64,000 nt of DNA from NCBI RefSeq assembly GCF_000802205.1, contig NZ_CP012850.1, positions 2,692,587-2,756,586 on the forward strand. Direction: 5' to 3'. Made by a program: the position numbers and the translations under genes. The stretch comes from Candidatus Nitrosocosmicus oleophilus (GTDB taxonomy: Archaea; Thermoproteota; Nitrososphaeria; Nitrososphaerales; Nitrososphaeraceae). Every line of letters starts with the position of its first letter. The first letter of the stretch is position 1. The notes beneath the pieces are model-generated. The model saw only the letters and a program-made list of their open reading frames with translations, ran no database searches and was not told the DNA's origin. This document shows positions 1 to 8,478 of the stretch, in pieces.

Positions 1-544
1 ATAACAATGATGCCAAAGGCTTTCCTACCAAATTACTTCGGTTAATAATCAATGAATGTGCCCCATCCAATTGAATACCATAAAACCTGAATAATTCCAT
101 TATCCCGAGAGGGGTACATGGTATTAGATTTGTTTTATTATTAAGTAACAAACCAGAATTGATATATGTTAAACCATCAACATCTTTCTTAGGATCCACT
201 TTGTTGATTATCTGATATTGATCCAGATGATCTGGTAATGGTAATTGTATTAATATGCCATGAACAGTAGAGTCTAGGTTAAGTTTTTCAATTAATGTGA
301 TCAATTCTTTCTGTGAGATTTCACCATCTAATCGATAATCAAGAGTCCGTATCCCTATCGAATTGGCAGCTTTTTGTTTGTTGTTAATATAAACCAATGA
401 AGGCGGATCGGATCCAACAATAATTGTAGCCAGACAAGGTATCACACCTTTGGTTGCTAGTCCAGATATTTCATTTCTTAGATTTTCTTTGACGTGATTA
501 GATACCGCTAATCCATCTATTATCTTAGCTGTCAATATATCCAT
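1..544 (-). CDS. folD: FolD, methylenetetrahydrofolate dehydrogenase/cyclohydrolase (3' end cut by window)
   Basis: Reverse-strand frame open from an ATG at 544 to the window edge, about 181 residues, lacking the C-terminal part. The reading frame gives the FolD folate-binding and active-site pattern: a conserved YINNKQKAA segment holding the catalytic Lys, then HGILIQLPLP, the DVDG motif, TPLG, and the start of the NAD(P)-binding segment (NRSNLVGKP). The enzyme oxidises 5,10-methylene-tetrahydrofolate and hydrolyses the methenyl product to 10-formyl-tetrahydrofolate in the cytosol, feeding purine and Met/Ser metabolism. The family is usually about 280-300 residues, so roughly 100 residues lie beyond the window. 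The upstream 97 bp to the thi4 stop contains an A/T-rich stretch that could hold its promoter. Identification is by motif and is firm. Confidence 0.93.
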   Translation of the reverse strand, partial: MDILTAKIIDGLAVSNHVKENLRNEISGLATKGVIPCLATIIVGSDPPSLVYINNKQKAANSIGIRTLDYRLDGEISQKELITLIEKLNLDSTVHGILIQLPLPDHLDQYQIINKVDPKKDVDGLTYINSGLLLNNKTNLIPCTPLGIMELFRFYGIQLDGAHSLIINRSNLVGKPLASLL

Positions 545-641
545 CTAAGTATAAAATTGATATAATTTTAGTTTTTTTATATAAAAATAATCACAGGACC
601 AAAAATTAGAATCAAAATAATAAAGCAAGCCCAGGATTTGC

Positions 642-1463
642 TTACTTGATTTTGACTTTGATTCTCGGAGAATCCGTTACGTTTTTCAATTTGGCTACTG
701 CTAATTCGCCTGCTTTTCGACCTGACAATAGCATTGATCCAAAAGTGGGGCCCATTCGCGGTAGTCCAAAAGTTTCAGTCACAGACATACCAGCAGCGAT
801 TAATCCTGGGTAGACTTCTCCTGTTGAATGAACAACTCCGTCTTCACCACCTTCTACCCACATTGGATTCATACCTTTCCAATCAACCAGACCTCTTTGC
901 ATTAATCGTTTTACTGCCACAGAATCGTGACCTGTAGCGTCGATTACTATCTTACTCTCAAAGGCGACTGGATCAACACAAGTAATATTTCTAGGCAGTG
1001 CAGATACTGGCATCCAGTTTATGACCACCCCACATACCTTTTTGTTTTTCAAAACAAGATCATCAAATTTGGTCAACTGCAAAAATCTTACTCCAGAATC
1101 ACAGGTTGCCGATATTAATTTAGAGCAGGCATCAGGACCCCAAGCGGCATACAAATTTTCATTGATTTTCCTATAGGGAACTCCTAATTCGTCCCAAACT
1201 TTTTGGGCTGGCGCTCTCACTGTGACTGGATTCATCATGTACCCACCTACCCAATAGCCACCCCCAAGATAATTATTTTGTTCAATTATCAGGGTTCTAG
1301 CTCCGCTTTTTGCGATTTCTCTCCCAGCTGATAACCCTGCTGGTCCTGCTCCCAAGATTATAACATCAGAATCGCTGTATTCTTGAATAGTTTCAAAAAA
1401 CATAGAAGCAATGGAACGAGTAATCTCCTTTTCACTCACATCTGCAAATATTTTCTTATCCAT
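642..1463 (-). CDS. thi4: Thi4-type thiamine thiazole synthase
   Basis: FAD/NAD-binding protein making the thiazole moiety of thiamine from NAD and glycine. It has an N-terminal Rossmann motif (GAGPAGLSAGREIA, about residues 38-51), the GGGYWVGG loop, a WMPVSA segment, and C-terminal GLPRMGPTFGSMLLSG typical of Thi4. I start it at the ATG at 1463 (273 residues). An in-frame start at 1577 exists, but the extra 38 residues look non-coding and would make the protein longer than its relatives. An A/T-rich TATA-like stretch lies about 25-30 nt upstream of 1463, consistent with a leaderless transcript. Cys162 (codon 978-980), in NITCVDP, sits where yeast Thi4 has its sulfur-donating Cys205. Family knowledge then suggests a single-turnover sulfur donor rather than the His-containing methanogen type. 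No riboswitch was recognised upstream. Confidence 0.93.
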   Translation of the reverse strand: MDKKIFADVSEKEITRSIASMFFETIQEYSDSDVIILGAGPAGLSAGREIAKSGARTLIIEQNNYLGGGYWVGGYMMNPVTVRAPAQKVWDELGVPYRKINENLYAAWGPDACSKLISATCDSGVRFLQLTKFDDLVLKNKKVCGVVINWMPVSALPRNITCVDPVAFESKIVIDATGHDSVAVKRLMQRGLVDWKGMNPMWVEGGEDGVVHSTGEVYPGLIAAGMSVTETFGLPRMGPTFGSMLLSGRKAGELAVAKLKNVTDSPRIKVKIK

Positions 1464-1661
1464 ATGACAAGTTCTGTATCGTAATATTAATACATTTTTC
1501 GACCACTGATTTTTCAGTAAATCCGATGTCCAAAAAGTGATCTCATGAAAATCTCCAGCTCTTTTGAAGATTATCAACCCAACTTGATTAATAGAATCAT
1601 GATTTGACTAGACGATAAGATTCAAAGGATCATTGAGAGGAAAAGAGGGTAAGACCTAATC

Positions 1662-2288
1662 TTAGTTTTTTATACCTTTCTTCCTTTTGCTGATAAGCAC
1701 ATAACATGTAATTACTATACCTATTGAGAGCAACGTAACAACAGAGATGATTGGAAAATACTTTGAAAGTGCTTCTGACAAGCTATCCCATGAATTTCCC
1801 AGAAAGTAACCTGAAAAAACCAATATTAAGCTCCATACGAGAGATCCAAGAAACGTAAAAATTACGAATTTTGCAAAAGGCATTCGAGCTATCCCGGCTG
1901 GGACACTAATTAATTCTCTAACCCCTGGAGCCATCCGCCCTAGGAATACAGCATAAATGCCATATTTTTCAAACCATTTTTCTGCAGATTCTATCTTTTT
2001 CTCACTTACGAAAACATACTTTCCAATCTTGATAATAGCAATTCTTCCTATTTTGAAAGAAATAAAATAAATGACTATAGCCCCGATTGTAGCACCTACA
2101 GCCCCCGCAGCAGCCATAAAGAATGTCTCCACATAAGTAAAATTAGATTGGAACCCTACGAATCCTGCAAGAGGAAATATTAGCTCACTTGGGATAGGTG
2201 GAAACATAGTTTCAGCAAATGCAGCTATGAATATTCCGAGATATCCATAAGAGGAAACAAGAGATGTTATAATATTAATGATATCCAC
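1662..2288 (-). CDS. DedA/VTT family membrane protein
   Basis: 208-residue membrane protein of the DedA (SNARE-associated, VTT) family, with a GTG start. The signature F-A-E-T-x-x-P-P-I-P-S-E at residues 23-34 and the G-R-M-A-P-G-V-R-E segment at about 116-124 are the conserved DedA motifs, with the Arg thought to act in proton-coupled transport. There are four to five hydrophobic segments (about 8-22, 37-47, 55-76, 139-160, 174-196) and a basic C-terminal tail. Family members are proposed lipid flippases or scramblases for undecaprenyl phosphate or phospholipids. In an archaeon the substrate would be an isoprenoid lipid, which is inference. The gene stands alone, with nearly 200 bp to each neighbour on the same strand. 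Confidence 0.85.
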   Translation of the reverse strand: MDIINIITSLVSSYGYLGIFIAAFAETMFPPIPSELIFPLAGFVGFQSNFTYVETFFMAAAGAVGATIGAIVIYFISFKIGRIAIIKIGKYVFVSEKKIESAEKWFEKYGIYAVFLGRMAPGVRELISVPAGIARMPFAKFVIFTFLGSLVWSLILVFSGYFLGNSWDSLSEALSKYFPIISVVTLLSIGIVITCYVLISKRKKGIKN

Positions 2289-2388
2289 CTTGACTCAAAA
2301 GAGAGTAGAATAATTAATTTAATTAATTTTTGGTATATTTGAAAATTTGAAAATAAGGTTAATAAGGTAATATCACTATGTGAACTTA

Positions 2389-2505
2389 TTGAGCGATAAG
2401 AGATGTGCTCTTTGTGCGATCGCCCTTTCCAAGGAATCACATGTAAGTATTTGCAGCGATTGTCTAAAGTGTGCTGATTGTTGTGTTGGTCTAGAAAAGT
2501 TGTAG
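2389..2505 (+). CDS. Very small Cys-rich (zinc-binding) protein
   Basis: 38-residue frame starting at TTG 2389 and ending just 7 nt before the convergent HTH-CBS gene. It has seven cysteines in CALC, CSDC and CADCC, a double zinc-knuckle arrangement with basic residues near the N-terminus. Nothing else in this short intergenic region is open on that strand, and the Cys spacing is too regular for chance. No function is assigned. Such 35-70 residue zinc proteins occur repeatedly in this window and are common in related archaea. The start is uncertain, because no ATG is available in the frame. Confidence 0.5.
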   Translation: MSDKRCALCAIALSKESHVSICSDCLKCADCCVGLEKL

Positions 2506-2512
2506 AATACGA

Positions 2513-3073
2513 TCAAGTTAGTTCTACAATCTTTAGTGTATCAGTTAATGTGATTATACCGATCACATTACCCTGCTCACTAACTAATACACATTTAGCA
2601 AATCGTACTAATGAAACTAGTGCTTTTGCAGGTGTAGATTCATCTACAAGAGGTGGTGGTGGCTCCATGACTGAGCCAATTTTTACCAAGTGTATGTCTT
2701 TATCATTATTTTCTATCATTATTTTGGCTAGATCATCCTCAGTTAATATGCCAACCAATCTAGTTCCATTGAAGACTGGCATTTGACTGATACTGTGATC
2801 ACGCATTTTTAGAATTGCTATACTCAATGATTCTTCACTTTGAATAGTTATGAGATCTCTATTGCATATATCGCCAGCTTTTATAGATGCATCGCTCTCC
2901 ATCGAGAGCAATATTTCAAATATTCTCTTGGCAGTATCGTAACTTGGCTTACATCTTCCTGACTCGATTTGATTTACCATAGAAGTACTTATCCCGCATA
3001 ATATAGCTAATTTCTTCTGGGTCACTCCTAATTTCAGTCTGGCCTGTTTGATATAATCAAGTCTAGGTAGCAT
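2513..3073 (-). CDS. HTH (Xre-type) transcriptional regulator with CBS domain pair
   Basis: 186 residues. The N-terminal part, residues 5-60, is an Xre/Cro helix-turn-helix (RLKLGVTQKKLAILCGIS, then MVNQIESGR as the recognition helix). Residues 65-185 form two CBS repeats, shown by the AILKMRDHSISQMPV and GILTEDDLAKI segments and then KALVSLVRFAKCVLV with GIITLTDTLK. This HTH-CBS architecture is widespread in archaea. The CBS pair probably binds an adenosyl ligand such as AMP, ATP or SAM and modulates DNA binding, but the ligand cannot be read from sequence. Its target may be its own divergent region or tRNA-proximal genes; nothing here decides it. Confidence 0.88.
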   Translation of the reverse strand: MLPRLDYIKQARLKLGVTQKKLAILCGISTSMVNQIESGRCKPSYDTAKRIFEILLSMESDASIKAGDICNRDLITIQSEESLSIAILKMRDHSISQMPVFNGTRLVGILTEDDLAKIMIENNDKDIHLVKIGSVMEPPPPLVDESTPAKALVSLVRFAKCVLVSEQGNVIGIITLTDTLKIVELT

Positions 3074-3158
3074 ATTTATCAGTATATTGTTATCATCGAC
3101 TAATAATTCTATAAAGTACTAAAAGATTTAGGAGGCCTTAGGGTCCAATAGTAATCAA

Positions 3159-3233
3159 TGCGACGGCCGGGATTTGAACCCGGGTTACCAGATTGGCAAT
3201 CTGATGTCCTAGACCAAACTGGACGACCGTCGC
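3159..3233 (-). tRNA. tRNA-Gly (GCC)
   Basis: 75-nt cloverleaf on the reverse strand. The acceptor stem GCGACGG pairs fully with CCGTCGC. The D arm closes with GTCC/GGAC, and the 5-bp anticodon stem carries the loop TTGCCAA with anticodon GCC. The T arm is CCGGG-TTCAAAT-CCCGG, and the discriminator is A. The anticodon arm is continuous, so there is no canonical intron. CCA is not encoded. It lies alone between the HTH-CBS gene and a hypothetical gene. Confidence 0.97.
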
Positions 3234-3445
3234 ATTCGTGACTTTTTATAAAAATCTAGGTTATATTAATTATATGGTAGGTCATATAGACATCCTCGTC
3301 TAACGAACATGATTATGTGTGTTTGAAAGATCGAATTCAACAAAAGAGATACAAATCGCAAAGCTTCGGGCTGTAAATGACAACATATTAGTTCACAATT
3401 AGATATTTTACAATTATTGGTAAGAATTTGGAAAACCTATAATTT

Positions 3446-3751
3446 TTACAGTTCTATCTCATGTGTAGGTTCTAAGATTTTTTCTGTACCAGTAGGTTTT
3501 TTCATTACATTGTACTCTTCAAAAAGTGCATCTAAAGTATCTTTCTTTACAAAAAATTCTTTTTCAATAAATTCAGATTCATGATTGTCATTATATTCAC
3601 GAATCAAGACTTTAAAAACCCCCTTCTTTATTTCCCTTACTAAGAAATCGGCATTTTCTCCTTCATAATTAAAGTAGGTCACATATTCAGAAATAGGTAC
3701 TTCCAATTTCTCCCAAATAAAGTCAAAAATTAACCAATATGAGTGTATCAA
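3446..3751 (-). CDS. Conserved-looking hypothetical protein, acidic, 101 aa
   Basis: Reverse-strand frame with a TTG start at 3751. The product is acidic and mixed alpha/beta in character, with no cysteines, no membrane segment and no motif I recognise. Aromatic residues cluster at the N-terminus (YWLIFDFIWEKL), followed by a strand-rich middle (FLVREIKKGVFKVLIREY) and a Lys/Glu-rich C-terminal half. It is divergently transcribed from the next hypothetical gene at 3853, with about 100 bp between them containing A/T-rich promoter-like DNA on both strands. Base composition and codon use match its neighbours, which supports a real gene. Function unknown. Confidence 0.6.
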   Translation of the reverse strand: MIHSYWLIFDFIWEKLEVPISEYVTYFNYEGENADFLVREIKKGVFKVLIREYNDNHESEFIEKEFFVKKDTLDALFEEYNVMKKPTGTEKILEPTHEIEL

Positions 3752-3852
3752 CTTTCAAATGATAAGGTATATAACCACCTCTTAATCTTAAACTAGATCA
3801 AAGTTTTTTGAAAGCGTTTAAATTTTAAATAGTAAATACGTTTTGTAAAAGT

Positions 3853-4266
3853 ATGCATAAAAAAGATGCTGAAAAACCACCAATGGTTTTAATTTCAGGA
3901 TCATGTCTCAATTTCAGAAAAGAAAGAGATTCAATTTTAGAATTAGTAGGACAACTAGAGTGGGGCTGCCATTATCAATCGAAGTTTGAATGCTCTTCGG
4001 TTGGAAAGACCATGGGTTGGGATTTCTTTAATTTATATTTTGAAATGGAATTTATAACTACATTATCTCAGGTACATCCAAAAATGCTTAAAGAAGAGGG
4101 AAACATTTTAGAACAACAGTTCTTGTTATGGCTTGAGAAGCAATTTAAGCGGATGAAAAAGGATTACCACCTAAAGCTTGTTGAAACCCCATTTGAGGTT
4201 TCGAAAGGGTTTAGAATAGATCCTGAATTCTATAGAACGGAAGAGACATTATGGGATTTGAGATAG
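3853..4266 (+). CDS. Hypothetical protein, 137 aa
   Basis: Forward gene with an ATG start; 30 nt separate it from the DHH phosphoesterase downstream, so the two are probably co-transcribed. The soluble product has a Cys-containing N-terminal half (SGSCLNF, GCHYQSKFEC), an aromatic centre (WDFFNLYFEMEF) and a basic amphipathic helix near residues 95-115 (WLEKQFKRMKKDY). No catalytic motif was recognised. The two Cys near residues 40-47 could be ligands or a disulfide. Its position next to a nucleic-acid or nucleotide phosphoesterase is the only functional hint. Function unknown. Confidence 0.65.
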   Translation: MHKKDAEKPPMVLISGSCLNFRKERDSILELVGQLEWGCHYQSKFECSSVGKTMGWDFFNLYFEMEFITTLSQVHPKMLKEEGNILEQQFLLWLEKQFKRMKKDYHLKLVETPFEVSKGFRIDPEFYRTEETLWDLR

Positions 4267-4295
4267 GAGATTTTTTGTTCTCTTCTTAGATACTT

Positions 4296-5288
4296 TTGAA
4301 TAGTACGCTCACTGGCAACAGATTGAACTCGATAATAGTTACTCATGAATCTGATGTAGACGGTATATTTTCTGCATCAATAGCACTCATGAGATACCCT
4401 CAGTCTAAACTAGTTTTTTCTTCATATGGAAGGGAGAACTTTTTGCGTATTTCAGATTTAATTTACAGGGAAGTTGTCTCAACTCATGGAAATGGTCTAG
4501 TCATTTTCACTGATTTGGGCCTAAATGATGATTCGATTTCCTCTATATCGGACACATTTAGTTTCCTTATATCAAACTCGTGGTCCGTACTTTGGATCGA
4601 TCACCATCCTTGGTCAGAGAGCGCTTTGAACTTATTTGACAAGAATAAAGCCCTTCAACTGGTCCTTGACAAAGGCGGGAACAAATGCGCTTCGGAATTG
4701 ATATACGAACACCTTTTATATGGGAATAGCAGAGCGAGTCAATTAGCAAGCATTGCACATACCTCAGACTATCTCTTAAAAGATCAAGAGATACCTCCCT
4801 TACCCGAATTGATAGTATATTACAGGACACTTCCAAATTTCTATCCAAAACTTACTTTACTATCCAAGCGAGTTTCTGATGGGGTATTGTGGGATACTGA
4901 CATGCAGGCAGACTATAATGTTTACGTCACCCTTCGGAACGATGCAAAATCAAACTCCCTAAAAATGGTTAGGATTCAAGAATTATCTGGTGGCCTTAAA
5001 ATGGCAGTAGTCCCAGTTTCACCCTTTATCCAAACAAGTTTGTTCTCAGAAGAAATATTCCAAAAAACTATAGCAGATGTGGCTTTCTTCTTTAATAAAG
5101 AAGCCAAAGTCAGTATTCGAAGAAATAATCCCTTAATCGAATGCAACAAGATAGCAAATGAACTCATTGAGGGAGGAGGTCACGAATATGCAGCAGGTGC
5201 AAAGATGAAATCTGATCCAGGGCAAATTGATGAGGTCTTAAAGGAGCTTGTAATGGCTACTGAATTATGGTTAAAAAAAAGAAAATAA
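4296..5288 (+). CDS. DHH-family phosphoesterase (RecJ-like)
   Basis: 330 residues from a TTG start. The DHH domain motifs appear in order: HESDVDGIFSA near residue 17 (metal ligands), VIFTDLGL near 67, and WIDHHPW near 99, the family's DHH signature. The C-terminal DHHA1-like region ends with EGGGHEYAAGAKM at about 293-305. The family hydrolyses phosphodiesters with two Mn ions and includes RecJ-type 5'-3' exonucleases, oligonucleotide-degrading nanoRNases and cyclic-dinucleotide phosphodiesterases. The motif set fits an archaeal RecJ-like or nanoRNase protein, but the substrate cannot be fixed here. It is convergent with rpsJ, the two stops being only 10 nt apart. Confidence 0.85.
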   Translation: MNSTLTGNRLNSIIVTHESDVDGIFSASIALMRYPQSKLVFSSYGRENFLRISDLIYREVVSTHGNGLVIFTDLGLNDDSISSISDTFSFLISNSWSVLWIDHHPWSESALNLFDKNKALQLVLDKGGNKCASELIYEHLLYGNSRASQLASIAHTSDYLLKDQEIPPLPELIVYYRTLPNFYPKLTLLSKRVSDGVLWDTDMQADYNVYVTLRNDAKSNSLKMVRIQELSGGLKMAVVPVSPFIQTSLFSEEIFQKTIADVAFFFNKEAKVSIRRNNPLIECNKIANELIEGGGHEYAAGAKMKSDPGQIDEVLKELVMATELWLKKRK

Positions 5289-5298
5289 GATAAAAAGA

Positions 5299-5610
5299 TT
5301 ACTGAGTTAAAGATACCTCAATATACACATCCTCTGGGATCTTTAGACGCATTAACTGCCTGATAGATCTATCATCTGCCCCTAGGTCAATCACACGTCT
5401 ATGAACTCTCAACTCATACTTATCCCAAGTATTAGTTCCTTGTCCGCATGGGGACTTGCGTGTAACGACTCGCATCTTTTTCGTAGGTAGTGGATGAGGT
5501 CCCTTTAGACGTATTCCGTTTTTTTCTCCAATATCCTTAATTTCGGTGCATACATTTTCCAATGTCAATAAGTTTGTGCTTGTGAGTTTAATTCTGGCTT
5601 CTTGAGGCAT
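5299..5610 (-). CDS. rpsJ: 30S ribosomal protein S10 (uS10)
   Basis: 103 residues, the normal archaeal length. The pattern is classic uS10: ARIKLTSTN at the N-terminus, GPHPLPTKKMRVVTRKSPCG in the head-domain loop, HRRVIDL, and PEDVYIEVS at the C-terminus. It lies 10 nt downstream of the EF-1 alpha gene on the same strand, the conserved archaeal and eukaryote-like tuf-rpsJ pair, so it is almost certainly co-transcribed and dosed with the elongation factor. It assembles in the 30S head. Confidence 0.97.
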   Translation of the reverse strand: MPQEARIKLTSTNLLTLENVCTEIKDIGEKNGIRLKGPHPLPTKKMRVVTRKSPCGQGTNTWDKYELRVHRRVIDLGADDRSIRQLMRLKIPEDVYIEVSLTQ

Positions 5611-5620
5611 CTATCGTCAC

Positions 5621-6934
5621 TTATTTCTTATTTGGATCGTGTTTTTCAGTAATGTTTTTCACGATTCCTGCTGCAATGGTTGTTCCCATATCTCTTAGCG
5701 CAAATCGCCCTATTTCAGGGAATTCCTTAAAGGTCTCTATTGCCAATGGTCTTACTGGCCTGATTTTCACTATTGCAGCATCACCTGTTTTCAAAAATTT
5801 TGGTTTTTCTTCGACAATTCCACCAGTTTTAGGATCAATCTTGGCTACAAATTCTGATATAGTAGCTGCAACTTGAGCTGTATGGGCATGCAATACCGGA
5901 GTGTACCCTGGTGCCATAGCTGTAGGATGATGAATTACAATAATTTGTGCTTCAAACTCTTTAGCAACACTAGGTGGGCTATCGATATTTCCTATTATAT
6001 CCCCCCTATGTATGGCCTTTTTGTCCACACCTCGCAGATTAAATCCAATGTTATCTCCAGCTTCGGCATAATCCATTTGGGTATGATGAGTTTCAATTGA
6101 CTTTATCTCACCGGGGACACCTGAGGGCATAACAATAACCTTCTCGTTTGTTTTCATTTTGCCCGTTTCTACCCGTCCGACAGGTACCGTACCTACACCA
6201 GTTATGGTATATACATCTTGAACTGGAATACGCAATGGTTTATTGATAGGTTTTTCAGGAGGAGTAAAAGAATCCAGTGCCTCTGCTAGTGTAGATCCCT
6301 TGTACCAGGGCATATTCTCAGATTTTTTTACAAGGTTATCACCTTTCCAGGCAGAAACTGGAATAAAACTTACTTTTGATGTATTATATCCTACCATTTT
6401 TAACATTTTCTCAACAATTTCCTTAACTTCATTATATCGAGCTTCTCCATAGTTAACATCATCCATTTTGTTTAAGGCAACTACTATTTGCCCTACACCG
6501 AGGGTTCTTGACAGAAAGGCATGCTCTCTTGCTTGACCACCTGGTTCAGTGGCTGCTTCTGTTTCTCCGGGCTTTACTGAAACTACTAGAATTGATGCAT
6601 CAGCTTCAGAAGCTCCAGTAATCATGTTCTTGATAAAATCTCTGTGCCCAGGTGCATCTATTAAGGTATAGAAGAATTTTGGAGTTTCAAACTTTTGAAA
6701 TGCCAAATCAATCGTGATGCCCCTTTCTCGCTCATCTTTTATGCTGTCCAAAACCCAAGCATATTTGAAGGTGTCACCCTTCCCCGTTGCTTCAGACTCC
6801 TTTGCAAAAGAATCAATAGTTCTTTGATCTATAACACCTAAATCGACCATTAAATGACCAACAGTAGTTGATTTACCATTATCGACATGTCCTGTAACCA
6901 CCAAATTCATATGTGGTTTTTTACTTGCGCTCAT
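5621..6934 (-). CDS. tuf: Translation elongation factor 1 alpha (EF-Tu)
   Basis: 437 residues. GTPase motifs in order: GHVDNGKST (G1, residues 15-23), the switch I region ending in ERERGITID, DAPGHRDF (G3) with its Arg, NKMD (G4) and a later VSAWKGDN segment (G5). Domains II and III follow, including VPVGRVETG and ALRDMGTTIAAG. It delivers aminoacyl-tRNA to the ribosomal A site. First gene of the tuf-rpsJ operon. The 289 bp upstream have no gene and should hold the promoter. Length and all motifs are normal. Confidence 0.98.
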   Translation of the reverse strand: MSASKKPHMNLVVTGHVDNGKSTTVGHLMVDLGVIDQRTIDSFAKESEATGKGDTFKYAWVLDSIKDERERGITIDLAFQKFETPKFFYTLIDAPGHRDFIKNMITGASEADASILVVSVKPGETEAATEPGGQAREHAFLSRTLGVGQIVVALNKMDDVNYGEARYNEVKEIVEKMLKMVGYNTSKVSFIPVSAWKGDNLVKKSENMPWYKGSTLAEALDSFTPPEKPINKPLRIPVQDVYTITGVGTVPVGRVETGKMKTNEKVIVMPSGVPGEIKSIETHHTQMDYAEAGDNIGFNLRGVDKKAIHRGDIIGNIDSPPSVAKEFEAQIIVIHHPTAMAPGYTPVLHAHTAQVAATISEFVAKIDPKTGGIVEEKPKFLKTGDAAIVKIRPVRPLAIETFKEFPEIGRFALRDMGTTIAAGIVKNITEKHDPNKK

Positions 6935-7223
6935 AGAAGATAAAAATCATTCAGGGGTTTATTTGTATTTCGCTATCTTATTTTTAATAACGTTTTGAAA
7001 TCATATTTACACTGTTATGGAACAGGTCTGGGAATCGCAAAAACAACAAAAATGGACAAAAATAATCTGATCCTTGATTCTGAATTAATCAGCCAATTAA
7101 CAACCAATTTGAAGATCTAGCAGAGTCCCTGACCTATCATAATAATAAACTATTGTTTGATAAAGAAACCAGGTGGGTCAAACTAATGGGATGAAAAGTT
7201 AGTGACTATTTATTGTGGCCGCC

Positions 7224-7568
7224 TTATTTTCTGTTATAGGCATCCTCTAGTCGAACTATGTCAGATTCTTCAAATTCGCCCATTGAGATTTCCAAAATGG
7301 TAGATGGGAATTGCAAATTCTTAACCCTGTGCTTTGAACCCTTACTAATGAAAATTATGTCGTTTTCCTCTAGTATACTTTTATTATCATCGAGTTCCAC
7401 AGAAATAGAGCCCTTTAGAACCTTCCACCATTCTTCTCTTTTATGGTGATACTGTAAACTGGTTTGAGAATGTGGATTCAAATGTAATAATTTGACAGTG
7501 CATTTTTCATTTTCGACAAATTTTTCAAATTTCCCCCAGGGTCGATTCTCCTCATAAACCTCTATCAT
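7224..7568 (-). CDS. Cupin, phosphomannose isomerase type II-like
   Basis: 114-residue single cupin. The conserved RPWGKFEKF start, the metal-binding pattern S-L-Q-Y-H-H-K-R-E-E-W-W and the C-terminal SMGEFEESDIVRLEDAY match the isomerase domain of type II mannose-6-phosphate isomerase/GDP-mannose pyrophosphorylase proteins. The nucleotidyltransferase domain of those fusions is absent here, as is usual for the short stand-alone archaeal versions. It probably interconverts fructose-6-phosphate and mannose-6-phosphate for surface glycans. That is a family-based inference, since short cupins of this kind have also been given only putative roles. Confidence 0.8.
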   Translation of the reverse strand: MIEVYEENRPWGKFEKFVENEKCTVKLLHLNPHSQTSLQYHHKREEWWKVLKGSISVELDDNKSILEENDIIFISKGSKHRVKNLQFPSTILEISMGEFEESDIVRLEDAYNRK

Positions 7569-7717
7569 GTTTCTAGATACTAATCTCTATCATGTTATTT
7601 AAAAATAAATTGCGCTTTTTCTGAGCCTTAGGATTTCATAGTTAATACCGTTGAAATGAGGGGAGCATCAAATACAAGGATGGCAATAAATCGATTAATC
7701 TAATTTCCAAAATAGTA

Positions 7718-8080
7718 CTAGCGGATTGATATCAATGAATCATCGAGTGTACCAAAACATTGGACAAAGAGATTATTACTTCTCTTAAAGATCCAAGTAG
7801 AGAATTCATCGAATGTGAAGACTCTCTGATGCTGAATTGCGATAGGAACATAGCCTCCAAAAGTAATAACTTGGATCACGACGAAATCCTCATTTACTAT
7901 TGCAAGTTCTTGTTCCCCATAATCACTTACCTCATCAAGAAGTGTAGTGTAAAGTATTACTGGTTTGCCTGTTTCAGCGACGGTCTGAGAAAGGTCCATC
8001 AACTTCTCTTTGAAATTGTCAATCAGGCAATCTTCAAAGGACATTTGTTTGCTTTCTTGTAATCTCCGCACCTTTTTCAA
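7718..8080 (-). CDS. Hypothetical protein, 120 aa
   Basis: Reverse-strand frame with an ATG start, chosen over a 100-codon antisense frame because its composition is more protein-like, with alternating hydrophobic strands and charged turns. It has a basic N-terminus (MKKVRRLQESK), an amphipathic helix around 20-40, and a beta-rich middle (PVILYTTLLDEV, ELAIVNEDFVVIQVITFGGY). It has no zinc, catalytic or membrane motif. The 398 bp upstream are gene-free. Function unknown. Confidence 0.5.
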   Translation of the reverse strand: MKKVRRLQESKQMSFEDCLIDNFKEKLMDLSQTVAETGKPVILYTTLLDEVSDYGEQELAIVNEDFVVIQVITFGGYVPIAIQHQRVFTFDEFSTWIFKRSNNLFVQCFGTLDDSLISIR

Positions 8081-8478
8081 GCAATCTTGTTCAACTAAAA
8101 GAATTTATCTACATTAAAGATCATTACATTTGACTCTTAACTAATAATCTTTACACATCATACGCAACTATTTTTTAATTACCGCTAAAAAACGCTTCCC
8201 GGCTAAAAATATGAAAATTATTGTATCGAATCAAGGCAACCGCCCCTCCTACAGATCCACTTGGGAATGACCCGATCTATCTAACATTCCTACCCTAGTT
8301 ATCATGATTGCTATTGTTTTTTTAAAAAATGGATAGTACATGATGTATAAAATTTATTTTGTTTACGCTTCCTCGGCAGAAAAAAATTTCTACATTCTAA
8401 AAGAGTAAACTTATTTTCTAAATCAGATTCTATCAGCAAATTGTGAGCTAACTGTAGTGATCCATGTTATGTATGATA
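8081..8478. other. Gene-free interval between a hypothetical gene and ileS
   Basis: 398 bp with no open frame of coding character on either strand and no tRNA or repeat that I can see. It is strongly A/T-rich apart from a short patch near 8235-8280. It should contain the promoter of the hypothetical gene at 7718 and the end of the ileS transcript. Confidence 0.5.

Noticed and set aside
1464-1577. 38-residue N-terminal extension of Thi4
   Set aside because: Not protein-like, exceeds family length, and a TATA-like box lies within it.
7018-7120. Two very short forward frames (18-22 codons) upstream of tuf
   Set aside because: Too short, without Cys, signal or promoter features.
7760-8062. 100-codon forward frame opposite the gene at 7718
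   Set aside because: Composition (many Cys, Phe and Ile in odd places, long hydrophobic stretches without pattern) looks like an antisense shadow of the reverse-strand gene.
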